A DNA stretch of 64,000 nucleotides, from the NCBI RefSeq assembly GCF_002005305.1, contig NZ_CP014782.1:4402001-4466000 (forward strand). The letters are read 5' to 3'. The stretch's first letter is position 1. Each line of letters begins with the position of its first letter. A program made the translations under genes and the position numbers. The notes beneath the pieces were generated by a model. It searched no databases. It was not told the DNA's origin and saw only the letters and a program-made list of their open reading frames with translations. This document shows positions 9,032 through 17,349 of this stretch, piece after piece. This DNA comes from Shewanella psychrophila. GTDB taxonomy: Bacteria; Pseudomonadota; Gammaproteobacteria; Enterobacterales; Shewanellaceae.

Positions 9032-9529
9032 ATGGCTAAGAAAAACGCAAAAAATTCAAAAAACTCCTCCGCATCGATTGCACGTAATAAACGCGCAACC
9101 TTCGACTATAAATTCGAAGAGAAGATGGAAGCAGGTCTGTCCCTTATGGGATGGGAAGTTAAGTCTATTCGTATGGGCAAGGTTAACTTGTCTGAAAGCT
9201 ATGTGTTTATGAGAGACGGCGAAGCCTTTCTCTTCGGTTGTACCATAGCGCCATTGAATACCGCATCCACCCATGTCGTCTGTGATCCGATGCGCTCACG
9301 TAAACTTCTGCTCAAACGTAAAGAGCTAGATAAGTTACAAGGGCTCGTCGATCGCAAAGGCTACTCTATCGTACCCATCTCTATGTACTGGCAGAAAGGT
9401 GCCTGGGTAAAAATCGAGATAGGTCTAGGTAAAGGTAAAAAAGAACACGATAAGCGTGACGATACAAAAGATCGTGAATGGCAGATTGAAAAAGCTCGAA
9501 CAATGAAAAAAGCCGTACGTGGTGAATAG
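9032..9529 (+). CDS. smpB: tmRNA-binding protein SmpB
   Basis: A 165-residue trans-translation partner of tmRNA. NKRATFDYKFEEKMEAGLSL, GWEVKSIRMGKVNLSESYV and the basic tail GKGKKEHDKRDDTKDREWQ match SmpB closely. It binds the tRNA-like domain of tmRNA and delivers it to stalled ribosomes. Its own substrate RNA gene, ssrA, follows 167 nt downstream on the same strand. Confidence 0.97.
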   Translation: MAKKNAKNSKNSSASIARNKRATFDYKFEEKMEAGLSLMGWEVKSIRMGKVNLSESYVFMRDGEAFLFGCTIAPLNTASTHVVCDPMRSRKLLLKRKELDKLQGLVDRKGYSIVPISMYWQKGAWVKIEIGLGKGKKEHDKRDDTKDREWQIEKARTMKKAVRGE

Positions 9530-9655
9530 CTAAGTAAGTTGTAAGCTTAGAAGCTGTAAGCTGTAAGCGCCGACGAACAAATGAGCAATCACACAATAAA
9601 ATAGAGTGAAACGTACGGATAACGAACAAACGATATAACGAGTTGCAAAACACGC

Positions 9656-9684
9656 TTGGTAATCCAGTGGCAACGCGTTACAAT
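9656..9684 (+). promoter_or_regulatory. Sigma70-type promoter of ssrA
   Basis: TTGGTA at 9656-9661 and TACAAT at 9679-9684 are separated by 17 nt and end 12 nt before the mature tmRNA 5' end. Confidence 0.65.
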
Positions 9685-9696
9685 CGAATTGTACTT

Positions 9697-10051
9697 GGGG
9701 GCGATTCTGGATTCGACAAGATTCTCGAAACCCTGGGAGCATGCCGAGGGGCGGTTGGCCTCGTAAAAAGCCGCACTGTTATAGTTGCTAACGACTCTAA
9801 CTACTCTCTAGCAGCTTAGGCTAGCTAGCCATCTTGCCGAAACTTCTCAAATGGGTTTGGTTTATAGATGGTCATCTTACATTTGATAGCGAGGGAACCA
9901 CGTTCAGGGGTGAACCGCGAAATAGTACTGAACTCGCCAATTGCAATCCTGTCTTTCGGAGTGTACTTGGTTAACCAAAAGAGAGACTAAGCATGTAGCG
10001 CCTTGGATGTAGGCTTTTTGGACGCGGGTTCGAGCCCCGCCGCCTCCACCA
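9697..10051 (+). ncRNA. ssrA: Transfer-messenger RNA (tmRNA)
   Basis: One-piece tmRNA of about 355 nt. GGGGGCG at 9697-9703 pairs with CGCCTCC before the encoded ACCA end at 10048-10051, forming the acceptor stem. GATTCTGGATTCGACAAG follows the 5' end, and the T-arm GCGGGTTCGAGCCCCGC is at 10024-10040. The tag reading frame starts at GCT 9787 and ends at TAG 9817-9819, giving ANDSNYSLAA. The tag keeps the LAA degron recognised by ClpXP. Confidence 0.97.
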
Positions 10052-10060
10052 ATTATTAAG

Positions 10061-10093
10061 AAAGGCCAACCTTAACGGGTTGGCCTTTTTTTA
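10061..10093 (+). terminator. Rho-independent terminator of ssrA
   Basis: AAGGCCAACC / GGTTGGCCTT (ten perfect pairs, 6-nt loop) followed by a run of Ts, beginning 10 nt after the tmRNA 3' end. Confidence 0.9.
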
Positions 10094-10133
10094 TTGTTTA
10101 AATTCAACCTGTTATGCAATATTCCCTCCCCTT

Positions 10134-11246
10134 ATACCATTCCATCTTAACATGTAGTCATCATCGCCCTGTCTCTTCGGCATAGTGACATCACTTTTTT
10201 TGTATCACTAATGAAGCTGTTCCAAGCAAGCGAACAGGCATCCACTATATCTTCGTAACCTTTGAAACTGCGATTAGCAAGGTGATGTTGTCGTAACCAA
10301 CTCCATACTTGTTCTATTGGGTTTAACTCTGGTGAGTACGGAGGTAACTTGATGATACTTAAATTATTAAATTCATCCGCTATGTCATCGGTATGCCAAC
10401 CAGCACCATCCATCACCACAACAGCATGTCGACCAGGCTTTGTTCTTTGCGATATCAAAGATAGATGTTGACGCATAATGTCCTTGCTTAGGTATGGCGT
10501 AATTATCGCTTCTGTCTCTCCTGTTTGCGGGCAAACTGCTCCAAAGAAATGGACATATTCAAATTGCTGCTGACGAACCGCTCTTGGACGTGACCCTTTT
10601 CTTGCCCATAAGCGTGTCGTGCTGTTTTGTTGTCCAAAACGAGCTTCATCCTGAAACCAAATGTCGACCCGATCAAGGCCTACACTACCAGGAATGTTAA
10701 GGATCGTTTCCAGTTGAAACTTTTTTAAAAGCCATTTGGGCTTCAGGTGATTGCTTTGGATGCTTAGAGCGGCTAGTTATCCAACTAAAACTTAACTGTT
10801 CCAGTAGTTTGTAAATTGCATTCGGGTGGTAGTTGACATTAAAGCGCAGCTGAATATATTTTTGGATAGCGTCACCTGTCAGTCTGCCTCCTGGGGAACT
10901 CATGCTTTGTTCTTCTATATATGTACTTAGTTGCTGCTTTTGGCTTGAGGTGAGATAGCTATCACGGCCCTTATTCTTTTTGGCATCTAGTCCTTTGGGG
11001 CCGCTCGCAAGATATTTTGCTACCCAGGCGTTAATACTGCCACGGGCTACTTTTAGTCTCTCGGCGACATCTGTTCGGCTATGCCCCTCTAGGAATAAGG
11101 CCACTGCCAGTAATCGGATACGTTTACGGGGATCTTTTTCAGCTCTAGATAAAGCCAAGATCTCTTCTGCTGTGTAGTTTTTCAAAGCAAGGTACGAGTT
11201 ATTGATGGTGACCATATTAGATCACAACTCATTACTGATTGGTATT
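10134..11246 (-). mobile_element. IS630-family insertion sequence
   Basis: About 1.1 kb element whose transposase fills most of it. The left end begins ATACCATTCC near 10134, and the right end read inward begins ATACCAATCA near 11245; these share about half of the first 20 bases. IS630 elements insert at TA, and TA occurs at both edges, but the exact boundary is not resolved. It abuts the ssrA terminator region on one side and a second decayed copy on the other. Confidence 0.7.
10147..11215 (-). pseudogene. IS630 transposase in two frames
   Basis: The N-terminal 172 residues (10697-11215) carry the helix-turn-helix part (EGHSRTDVAERLKVARGSI). The C-terminal part continues in another frame from about 10720 with the DDE core: VDIWFQDEARFG, VVVMDGAGWH and LPPYSPELNPIEQVWSWLR. 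The switch is at TTTTAAAAAAG (10720-10730). Going from one frame to the other needs +1 (or -2), so it is either a single-base slippage mutation or transcriptional slippage on the A6 run, as used by some insertion sequences. All three acidic residues are present, so the joined protein would look complete. Confidence 0.8.
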
Positions 11247-11248
11247 AT

Positions 11249-11672
11249 CCAACTAAAACTTAACTGTTCCAGTAGTTTGTAAATCGCATTCGGGTAGTAG
11301 TCGACATTAAAGCGTAGCTGAATATATTTTTGGATAGCGTCACCTGTCAGTCTGCCTCAAGGGGAACTCATACTTTGTTCTTCTATATATGTACTTAGTT
11401 GCTGCTTTTGGCTTGAGGTGAGATAGCTTGGCATCTAGTCCTCTGGGGCCGCTCACAAGATATTTTGCAACACTACCACGGGCTACTTTTAGTCTCTCGG
11501 CGACATCTGTTCGGCTATGCCCCTCTAGGAATAAGGCTACTGCCAGTAATCGCGGCTCTTTTTCTGCTCTAGATAAGACTAAGATTTCTTCAGCGGTATA
11601 GTTTTTCAAACGGGAATATTGATTATTTACGATACCTATATTAGATCACAACTCATTACTGATCGGTATTAT
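11249..11672 (-). pseudogene. Decayed second IS630 copy
   Basis: This segment repeats about 10774-11250 with many changes: both contain CCAACTAAAACTTAACTG, and both end in ATTAGATCACAACTCATTAC. It keeps only the N-terminal third of the transposase and has lost several blocks (for example the stretch after GAGATAGC). The remaining frame reads LVLSRAEKEPRLLAVALFLE and then goes off. It cannot make a transposase. Confidence 0.85.
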
Positions 11673-11792
11673 TCAGCGTAAAACTCTTCCAAAATAACCA
11701 TTTACTCATCGTTTCTCAATGGCGAAAAATGGCCGAATGGCGGCAAAGTGGCGACAGCGCACAGCCATGGCTTCAAAAGACACGATTCAATG

Positions 11793-11981
11793 TTACTCCA
11801 GATAACTGGCGATTTTGGCTTTACACAGACGTTCTGTGAGCGCTTGCAGGTAGGCCACTCGCTCACCTAACCATTCGAGTTCTTCGAGGGTGATCGCATA
11901 GCTGGGTTTATAGTGCGGATTCTGTCGCAAATAGCAGTGATAGTTTATGATTTTGCCCTTAGAGATCCCCTCATTTTTCAA
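11793..11981 (-). CDS. Small hypothetical ORF beside the IS4 element
   Basis: 62 codons from a TTG, beginning 2 nt after the IS4 transposase stop. The translation looks protein-like (SYAITLEELEWLGERVAYLQ), with a helical, acidic/hydrophobic pattern, but I recognise no family. It may be a remnant of the gene hit by the IS4 element, or a fragment of a transposon gene. Confidence 0.3.
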   Translation of the reverse strand: MKNEGISKGKIINYHCYLRQNPHYKPSYAITLEELEWLGERVAYLQALTERLCKAKIASYLE

Positions 11982-11983
11982 TT

Positions 11984-13126
11984 TTAAATAATCCCGAAAA
12001 TTGAACGGTAAATAGGCTGGTTTTTAAGGTAACGATAAAAATTATCCATTAGAGGTTCTGCCCACTCTTCTCGCATCGTGGGTAACAGTTCATAGTAAAT
12101 ACAACCTTGGCGAAACAGAGAGTATGAGCGAGTTTTACTGGTATTTGCCTTTATTGTCTTTTCCAAGTCAGCATCCTCGCCCGCTTTTCCTAGTAGCGTC
12201 AGCAAGCCTATCGCCAAGGCGCTTAGCAAAAACAACCGGTCTCTACGTACCGGGGAACGCGTGTAGGTGGCACTCATCCCCATGCCAAAACGATAGTCTT
12301 TAATGTCACGAAAAGTCGTCTCTATCCCCCAACGTTTCCCATATAAAGTCAACATCTTGCTACTCACTAGGTCACGTCGACTTGATGCTAAATACCAAGC
12401 TTCTTTCATGCCTTTTTTCTTGGTGCAAATGACCCGAGCGACTGCTTGCTTATTACCCGTTATTTGAACGTCCTTAAGGGTTCTTGTTATGCCGCTGGGT
12501 AATAGCCAGTCCTTTACTGGAAACAGCTCTCCTACCGCATCGGTGACTTTGATATTAGCCTTAATTCTAATGATGAAGTCAAAACCCAGCTCATGTTCAA
12601 TGAAGTTAAATAGTGCCGTATCACTAAAGCCTCTATCAGCAACAATTGTCACTTTAACATCCTCTGCAACGATCGACCTTAACTTAACCAACAACTCATC
12701 TTCATGGTTGTTTCTATTACCTTTTAAAGCATGTTTACGATGGGTTTTCCATAGCAGTGGCGTGTTACGTCCATGGGTTGTTTGCATACTCAGTACGATG
12801 GTTGAATGGTCGTCTGAATCAAATTCAGTCCAATCGAGAGAGACCACTATCTCTTTGCGTGCACCGATAATATAAGGCCCCCAGGAGTCCAGTAATTGCC
12901 AGACGTTTAACTTTGTATTACTGAGTAATCGGTCTACTTGTTTAATAGCAGACTTACGCTTAAGTTTATTGGCTTGGGCTAAGCCAGCGCCAATGGCATG
13001 AATAGCGAGTGACCCCTTTTCAATCACTCCGTGAGCGGCATTAGCAAGTGAGGTGACCCTTTTAGCATGCATGTCATGGCCAAAGAGTTCATCGATGTGA
13101 TTATGAATAAGGGCTTTATTTATCAT
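11984..13126 (-). CDS. IS4-family transposase
   Basis: A 380-residue DDE transposase. Catalytic elements: VVSLDWTEFD for the first Asp, VTIVADRGFSD for the second, and YGKRWGIETTFRDIKDYRFG for the Glu in a YREK-like motif. The frame is uninterrupted and of normal length, so it may be active. No clear terminal repeats were identified by eye; the element seems to have landed close to the left side of the IS6 remnant, whose left terminal repeat is missing. Confidence 0.9.
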   Translation of the reverse strand: MINKALIHNHIDELFGHDMHAKRVTSLANAAHGVIEKGSLAIHAIGAGLAQANKLKRKSAIKQVDRLLSNTKLNVWQLLDSWGPYIIGARKEIVVSLDWTEFDSDDHSTIVLSMQTTHGRNTPLLWKTHRKHALKGNRNNHEDELLVKLRSIVAEDVKVTIVADRGFSDTALFNFIEHELGFDFIIRIKANIKVTDAVGELFPVKDWLLPSGITRTLKDVQITGNKQAVARVICTKKKGMKEAWYLASSRRDLVSSKMLTLYGKRWGIETTFRDIKDYRFGMGMSATYTRSPVRRDRLFLLSALAIGLLTLLGKAGEDADLEKTIKANTSKTRSYSLFRQGCIYYELLPTMREEWAEPLMDNFYRYLKNQPIYRSIFGII

Positions 13127-13243
13127 GTTATAAATTTTAGAACATAGAGTGATTTGGCTTATTATACTCTGGAAGCCTTGCTGCCTCTGGTTATTATGAG
13201 GGGATGCTTAAGGATTTTGCCCCCCTCTTCATGATTTTGGTTT

Positions 13244-13851
13244 ATGAAACTCAATTTCTCTGGTCGGCATTATCCGCAAGATATTATCATGCGGGCGCTT
13301 CGTTATTACCTGGCCTACAAACTCAGTTACCGAGAAATTGAGGAGATATTCTCTGAGCGGAATATCCATTTTGACCACTCAACCTTGAATCGTTGGGTTA
13401 TCAAGTATGCCCCTATGTTTAGGCGAAGAAAGCGTCGAGTATCCGGTTCGTGGCGGATGGATGAGACCTATATTAAGGTGAAAGGGAAATGGGTTTACTA
13501 TTATCGAGCCGTGGATAAATTCAGCGCTATTATTGATTTTTATTTGAGTGAAACCCGTGATGAGCCAGCGGCACGGGCATTTTTCAATAAAGCCATCAAC
13601 CAACATGGTTTACCTGAAAAGGTTGTCATTGATAAAAGTGGTGCGAATGCCGCAGCATTAGATACCATCAATATTTGTCTTTGGCTGTCTGGACATATGC
13701 TGTTTATGATTGAGGTTTTGGCTGGAAGTCTTGGAAAGGGGCTGAATCGACCTTGGCGGGTGTTGAGCTTTGGTCCATGATTAAGCAAGGACAAATGGAC
13801 ACTACTGAAATGATGACACCATGGGAACCATTTTATTCTTTGGCGGCCTAA
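13244..13851 (+). pseudogene. IS6-family transposase with internal deletion
   Basis: The first about 160 codons are a good IS6/IS26-type transposase: YYLAYKLSYREIEEIFSERN, WRMDETYIKVKGKWVYYYRA (first Asp) and LPEKVVIDKSGANAAALDTI (second Asp). After HMLFMIEV the expected block with the catalytic Glu is missing, and the C-terminal part resumes in another frame as GWKSWKGAESTLAGVELWSM, ending at TAA 13849-13851. A deletion thus removed the last catalytic residue, and the gene is dead. Confidence 0.85.
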
Positions 13852-13898
13852 TTGTATCTGAGAGATACTGTGCCCTCAAATTATAGCGGCGAGATCTC

Positions 13899-13914
13899 AG
13901 TTTGCGACAGAACC
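13899..13914 (+). repeat. Right terminal inverted repeat of the IS6 remnant
   Basis: AGTTTGCGACAGAACC is the complement of GGTTCTGTCGCAAACT, the typical IS6-family end. No matching left copy is found before 13244. Confidence 0.7.
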
Positions 13915-13934
13915 GAAAAACTTGTGATAGCTTA

Positions 13935-15716
13935 TTATTCAACAGCCTCCCTTAATTTGCAATTACCAATGAAATATTGAATTTTATCTTTAGAGAAGTC
14001 ACTGAATATTTTTAGATTGCTCATAGTTCCAAAACTCCGTAAACATATTTGTTCCAAATGAGGCAATTCATAGAGGTGAAGCTCTTCCAGCTCTGTGTGG
14101 AGTAGCATAATCCTTTTTAACGACGCCATGTTTTTTATCGTTTGAACTTTAATCCCAGTATTTGAAAGAATGAGCTCTACCAATTTTGGCAGTGGTTTCA
14201 TTTTTAATTCAGTCAGAGAAAACCCATATAATTTAATGTACTCTAGCGAAGGCAGTTGTGATAAGTAAATCTCCCCTAACTTATCACTATCAAGTATAAA
14301 ACTTTGTAATTTTGGTAAAGGAGGAATTGTTAGAGCTTTTAATCCAAGTTTTTGCAAGTTAATGGTTTCAATATTTGTTCCAGAAGGCAGCACTAGCTTT
14401 GAAATAGTATACGCCCTGCTTTTAATATCCAGATACTTAATATTTTTAAGGCTAGACAAATCTAACTCTCCACTCTTTATACTCAGATCGAGCAGCATTA
14501 ATGATGTTATAGACTTCATCTTAGATAAGTTTAATCTATTCAAATAAATGGGATTTTGGCAGTAAATAGATACTATTTCCAAGAAATAAGAATGTTCACC
14601 ATTATTAGTAATGCATTGGAGAAACGCGTTATTAGTTATCGCGTCATCTATTCTTGGCAGTGGGTTGTTTTTTAAAGAGAAATACTCCAACTCAGGAAGT
14701 TCATCAAAGGTAAACGACTCAAATAGATTATCCTTAATATTCATTGCAGTAATCTTTGACTGGGGTGGAAATTTAATACTATTTAGTTGGTTATGTGAAA
14801 CGTCCAGCTGTCGAAGTTCTGTTAATGTATTGGTATCTAACGATATTAATTGATTATAGCTTACATCTAACACTTTCAATTTTGGTAAATCTTTAACTAA
14901 AAGTGTATTGAGTTTATTGTTATTCAGGAATACTACTTGAAGATTCTCTAATCCAATCAGAGAGAGTTCCATAAGTTTTGACTTGATAACTGATAACGTT
15001 TCTAATTGATTAATGTCCTTTAGTTGCAAAACTTCTAATCCCCTGACATCAATTTCCAATTCATTGAGGAGTGGAGCTTCAACGTCTAGAGTAAGATTTA
15101 TATGGCTCTGAAACTGCCCATATGAATATATCCGAATAAATTTAACATTGTCATGCTTTATTGATAATGTAAATTCAGTATTATCCGGTAAAGAGTCAAT
15201 AATAAGCTGTTCGAGTTTCGGGAATTGACTCTCTAAGCTTATTTTAGTTAAAAAATCCTCTGTTAACATAGCCCCGAACTCTAAATGTTCTAGGTGCTCT
15301 AGGTCGCCAAACTTAAGCGATTCTACCAGCATTGCTCCTATGTTGATGTACTGTAATTTTTTGTTTGCACTCAAATCTAGATTTTGTATCTCATTTAGGT
15401 GTAAATCAATATAGGACAGTTGGTTGAAGTACTTTATCTCGTCGACATGTTTAATATCCATATTCGGACAATCAAGCCGAGTGATCTCTTCAACATTGTC
15501 AATACCCGTGTTTAAAACACACTCCATAAACCGAGTATCAGAAAAGCGTATATTAGATACCTTTTCAGGAGCAGGAGTTGTACACCCCATTAGAAATGAG
15601 CATAAAACCACCCCCATTACAGACTTAATACTATGATGTTTCAAAATAATAATCCTATGTTCTGTCGCTCTGTTTCCCTGCCGTAGTCCGATAGGCATAC
15701 CTAGCATCCTAGCCAT
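13935..15716 (-). CDS. Leucine-rich-repeat lipoprotein
   Basis: A long protein made largely of degenerate leucine-rich repeats, e.g. LQYINIGAMLVESLKFGDLE, LKVLDVSYNQLISLDTNTLT and LRQLDVSHNQLNSIKFPPQS. A lipobox with Cys (SFLMGC, about residue 45 of the longest frame) predicts an outer-membrane or periplasmic lipoprotein. The ATG at 15716 gives an unlikely charged leader; a TTG at 15644, preceded by AGG, gives a normal signal peptide (LKHHSIKSVMGVVLCSF). It follows the T6SS effector cluster on the same strand. A low-G+C, Asn/Lys/Ile-rich coding style differs from vgrG and suggests separate origin. Binding partner unknown. Confidence 0.7.
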   Translation of the reverse strand: MARMLGMPIGLRQGNRATEHRIIILKHHSIKSVMGVVLCSFLMGCTTPAPEKVSNIRFSDTRFMECVLNTGIDNVEEITRLDCPNMDIKHVDEIKYFNQLSYIDLHLNEIQNLDLSANKKLQYINIGAMLVESLKFGDLEHLEHLEFGAMLTEDFLTKISLESQFPKLEQLIIDSLPDNTEFTLSIKHDNVKFIRIYSYGQFQSHINLTLDVEAPLLNELEIDVRGLEVLQLKDINQLETLSVIKSKLMELSLIGLENLQVVFLNNNKLNTLLVKDLPKLKVLDVSYNQLISLDTNTLTELRQLDVSHNQLNSIKFPPQSKITAMNIKDNLFESFTFDELPELEYFSLKNNPLPRIDDAITNNAFLQCITNNGEHSYFLEIVSIYCQNPIYLNRLNLSKMKSITSLMLLDLSIKSGELDLSSLKNIKYLDIKSRAYTISKLVLPSGTNIETINLQKLGLKALTIPPLPKLQSFILDSDKLGEIYLSQLPSLEYIKLYGFSLTELKMKPLPKLVELILSNTGIKVQTIKNMASLKRIMLLHTELEELHLYELPHLEQICLRSFGTMSNLKIFSDFSKDKIQYFIGNCKLREAVE

Positions 15717-16036
15717 GGAGTAAGCCCAAATAACATCCGTTTGATAAGCGAGTCAATCAACGCCTGCCCGTTATAAAGCGTTACCTTGTCATCATCTGCC
15801 ACTTCAATTCCAGAGAGAGCAAAATGAATCGCGTAAAACATTCCCCTCAGCTAAGGAGGCCTAATACAATGCATGCTATTAGTAAGGAATTTGCCAAACA
15901 TAAGGGCACGAAGCGAATAAAGGCAAATTTCTTATAGATCAACTCGTGTCGATACGGCTTATCCCTAGCAGCTAAGAGATAGGTAACAATGAAGATATGG
16001 CGCTCAGACAATGGAATTATGTTGCGTCATTCTCAT
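15701..16036 (-). pseudogene. Broken small membrane protein gene after PAAR
   Basis: Three overlapping minus-strand pieces look like one decayed gene. An ATG at 16036, three nt after the PAAR stop, gives MRMTQHNSIV then a stop. A second frame (15847-16011) gives HELIYKKFAFIRFVPLCLAN with a C-terminal membrane segment. A third (15701-15841) gives FALSGIEVADDDKVTLYNGQ and then LIDSLIKRMLFGLTPW. Each change of frame is short, so two small indels would join them into a protein of about 110 residues. The place in the cluster would suit an immunity or accessory protein, but that is inference. Confidence 0.4.
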
Positions 16037-16039
16037 TTG

Positions 16040-16340
16040 CTAACCGATGTTGCTACTACCGCCACCGATTAATGTTCCACCACGATTAATGGCATCCCCA
16101 CTGCGGGCTGCGGGTATGCCATCGATAAGTACACAGGATGAGCCCGCAGCAATTTTACGCGGAAGTGTTGGGTGATTAGGTTTATCATGAGGTGTTAGAT
16201 CAACACCAGCTCTCGCTAATGCGATGCTGTCCGCCTTCACCGTGGGGGATGCGGAGATCACTGGTGTTGGTGATTGCTGTGGGTGGAAAGTCTTCATGCT
16301 CACCGCCCATATCACCGAGTTTCACAGCGTTACCCTTCAC
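16040..16340 (-). pseudogene. PAAR-domain spike-tip protein, frameshifted
   Basis: PAAR proteins cap the VgrG spike. A GTG at 16340 with AAGGA upstream starts KGNAVKLGDMGGEHEDFPPT. The match then moves to another frame: VISASPTVKADSIALARAGV, then KIAAGSSCVLIDGIPAARSG and RGGTLIGGGSSNIG to the stop. The total length of 301 nt is one more than a multiple of three, so a single-base indel within about 16255-16285 breaks it. The conserved Gly-rich PAAR end is intact. It lies 21 nt after the DUF6708 gene. Confidence 0.75.
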
Positions 16341-16361
16341 TATTTCCTTGTAATAACCCAG

Positions 16362-17315
16362 TTAATGCCAATTGCACTTTTCTCCGGTCCATTCATGGAC
16401 CTCCTTGGGCCATCTGCGTCGTAATGGCCCCAGCCAAAGGGCAAAGTGGGCTGGCTTAAAGAAAAAAAGCACTGGAACAACAGTAAGGTAACTAATTAAC
16501 CCGCCTATAAAACCATCTTCACGAATGAGTTGGTGATTAAAACCTGGCACTCTGGGCTTTTCACTAATCTCATACCAGAACGGTGTGTCCCCAGTCATAT
16601 AACGTCGCACATACTCCCAATAGCCATAAATGGGAGCGTGATAGGTCATGTTATTAACTAAAGGCAGACGCGTGTGTTTTTGCCCGCTTAAGTCTTTATT
16701 GACCGCGTGTTTAGGGTTCAGCCAGAGTACCAACTCATAGCCATCTTTTAAGTGACCGTAGCCCATATGAGACTTGGCAACAATGACCGACATTTCACAT
16801 TCATACCAGGGGATACGGTAGAGGACTTTTTTGTGCCAAACATACACCTCCTGATTGGTTTTATGAAAACGTACTGGTGTCGCAATCGGCCTGAATAGTT
16901 CACCAAAAGTAATTACTATGAGTGTTGACAAAACGACCCAGTCCAGCCAGTTAATCTCATCAGCAACATTGCCGGCAACTCTGACTGTCCAAAATACCGC
17001 GAGATAGATCAACCCTAACAATATCGACAACCCCAAACCTTTGCCTCTGGAAGTGACCGAATGAACGCGCATATCCAAATAATTTTCATGGCCACCTGCT
17101 GAAAAAGTTTCAAAGAACTCTCCTAGGTCCTCACCTTCCTTATTTTTATAAACCAAATCTATACGCTTGTTAGCGGGTTGCAAAGGGTCTTCTTGAATCA
17201 GGCGACCAAAGGTATAGTTATTTGCTGCATTATCCGTGGTAAAAAAATGCGGCTGATAACCAGCATCTTCAGGCCCTATCCAGTGGCCTGGGCCAACTTG
17301 CTTAATATCACTCAT
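16362..17315 (-). CDS. DUF6708-type membrane protein of the T6SS cluster
   Basis: A 317-residue protein with features of the DUF6708 family often found beside T6SS effectors. It starts with a soluble region ending in VYKNKEGEDLGEFFETFSAG, then two hydrophobic segments (LGLSILLGLIYLAVFWTV and VVLSTLIVITFGELF), the characteristic RPIATPVRFHKTNQEVYVWH, and a third hydrophobic stretch near the end (ISYLTVVPVLFFF). It starts 34 nt after the effector gene stop. An immunity or effector-loading role is plausible from its place, but I do not know of a demonstrated function. Confidence 0.65.
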   Translation of the reverse strand: MSDIKQVGPGHWIGPEDAGYQPHFFTTDNAANNYTFGRLIQEDPLQPANKRIDLVYKNKEGEDLGEFFETFSAGGHENYLDMRVHSVTSRGKGLGLSILLGLIYLAVFWTVRVAGNVADEINWLDWVVLSTLIVITFGELFRPIATPVRFHKTNQEVYVWHKKVLYRIPWYECEMSVIVAKSHMGYGHLKDGYELVLWLNPKHAVNKDLSGQKHTRLPLVNNMTYHAPIYGYWEYVRRYMTGDTPFWYEISEKPRVPGFNHQLIREDGFIGGLISYLTVVPVLFFFKPAHFALWLGPLRRRWPKEVHEWTGEKCNWH

Positions 17316-17349
17316 CCTGTGTGCTCTTCTTGTTCGTCGTTTAATTCAC

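Noticed and set aside
8814..9212. 132-codon plus-strand frame overlapping smpB
   Set aside because: It lies in another frame of the well-supported smpB gene and has no protein-like character.
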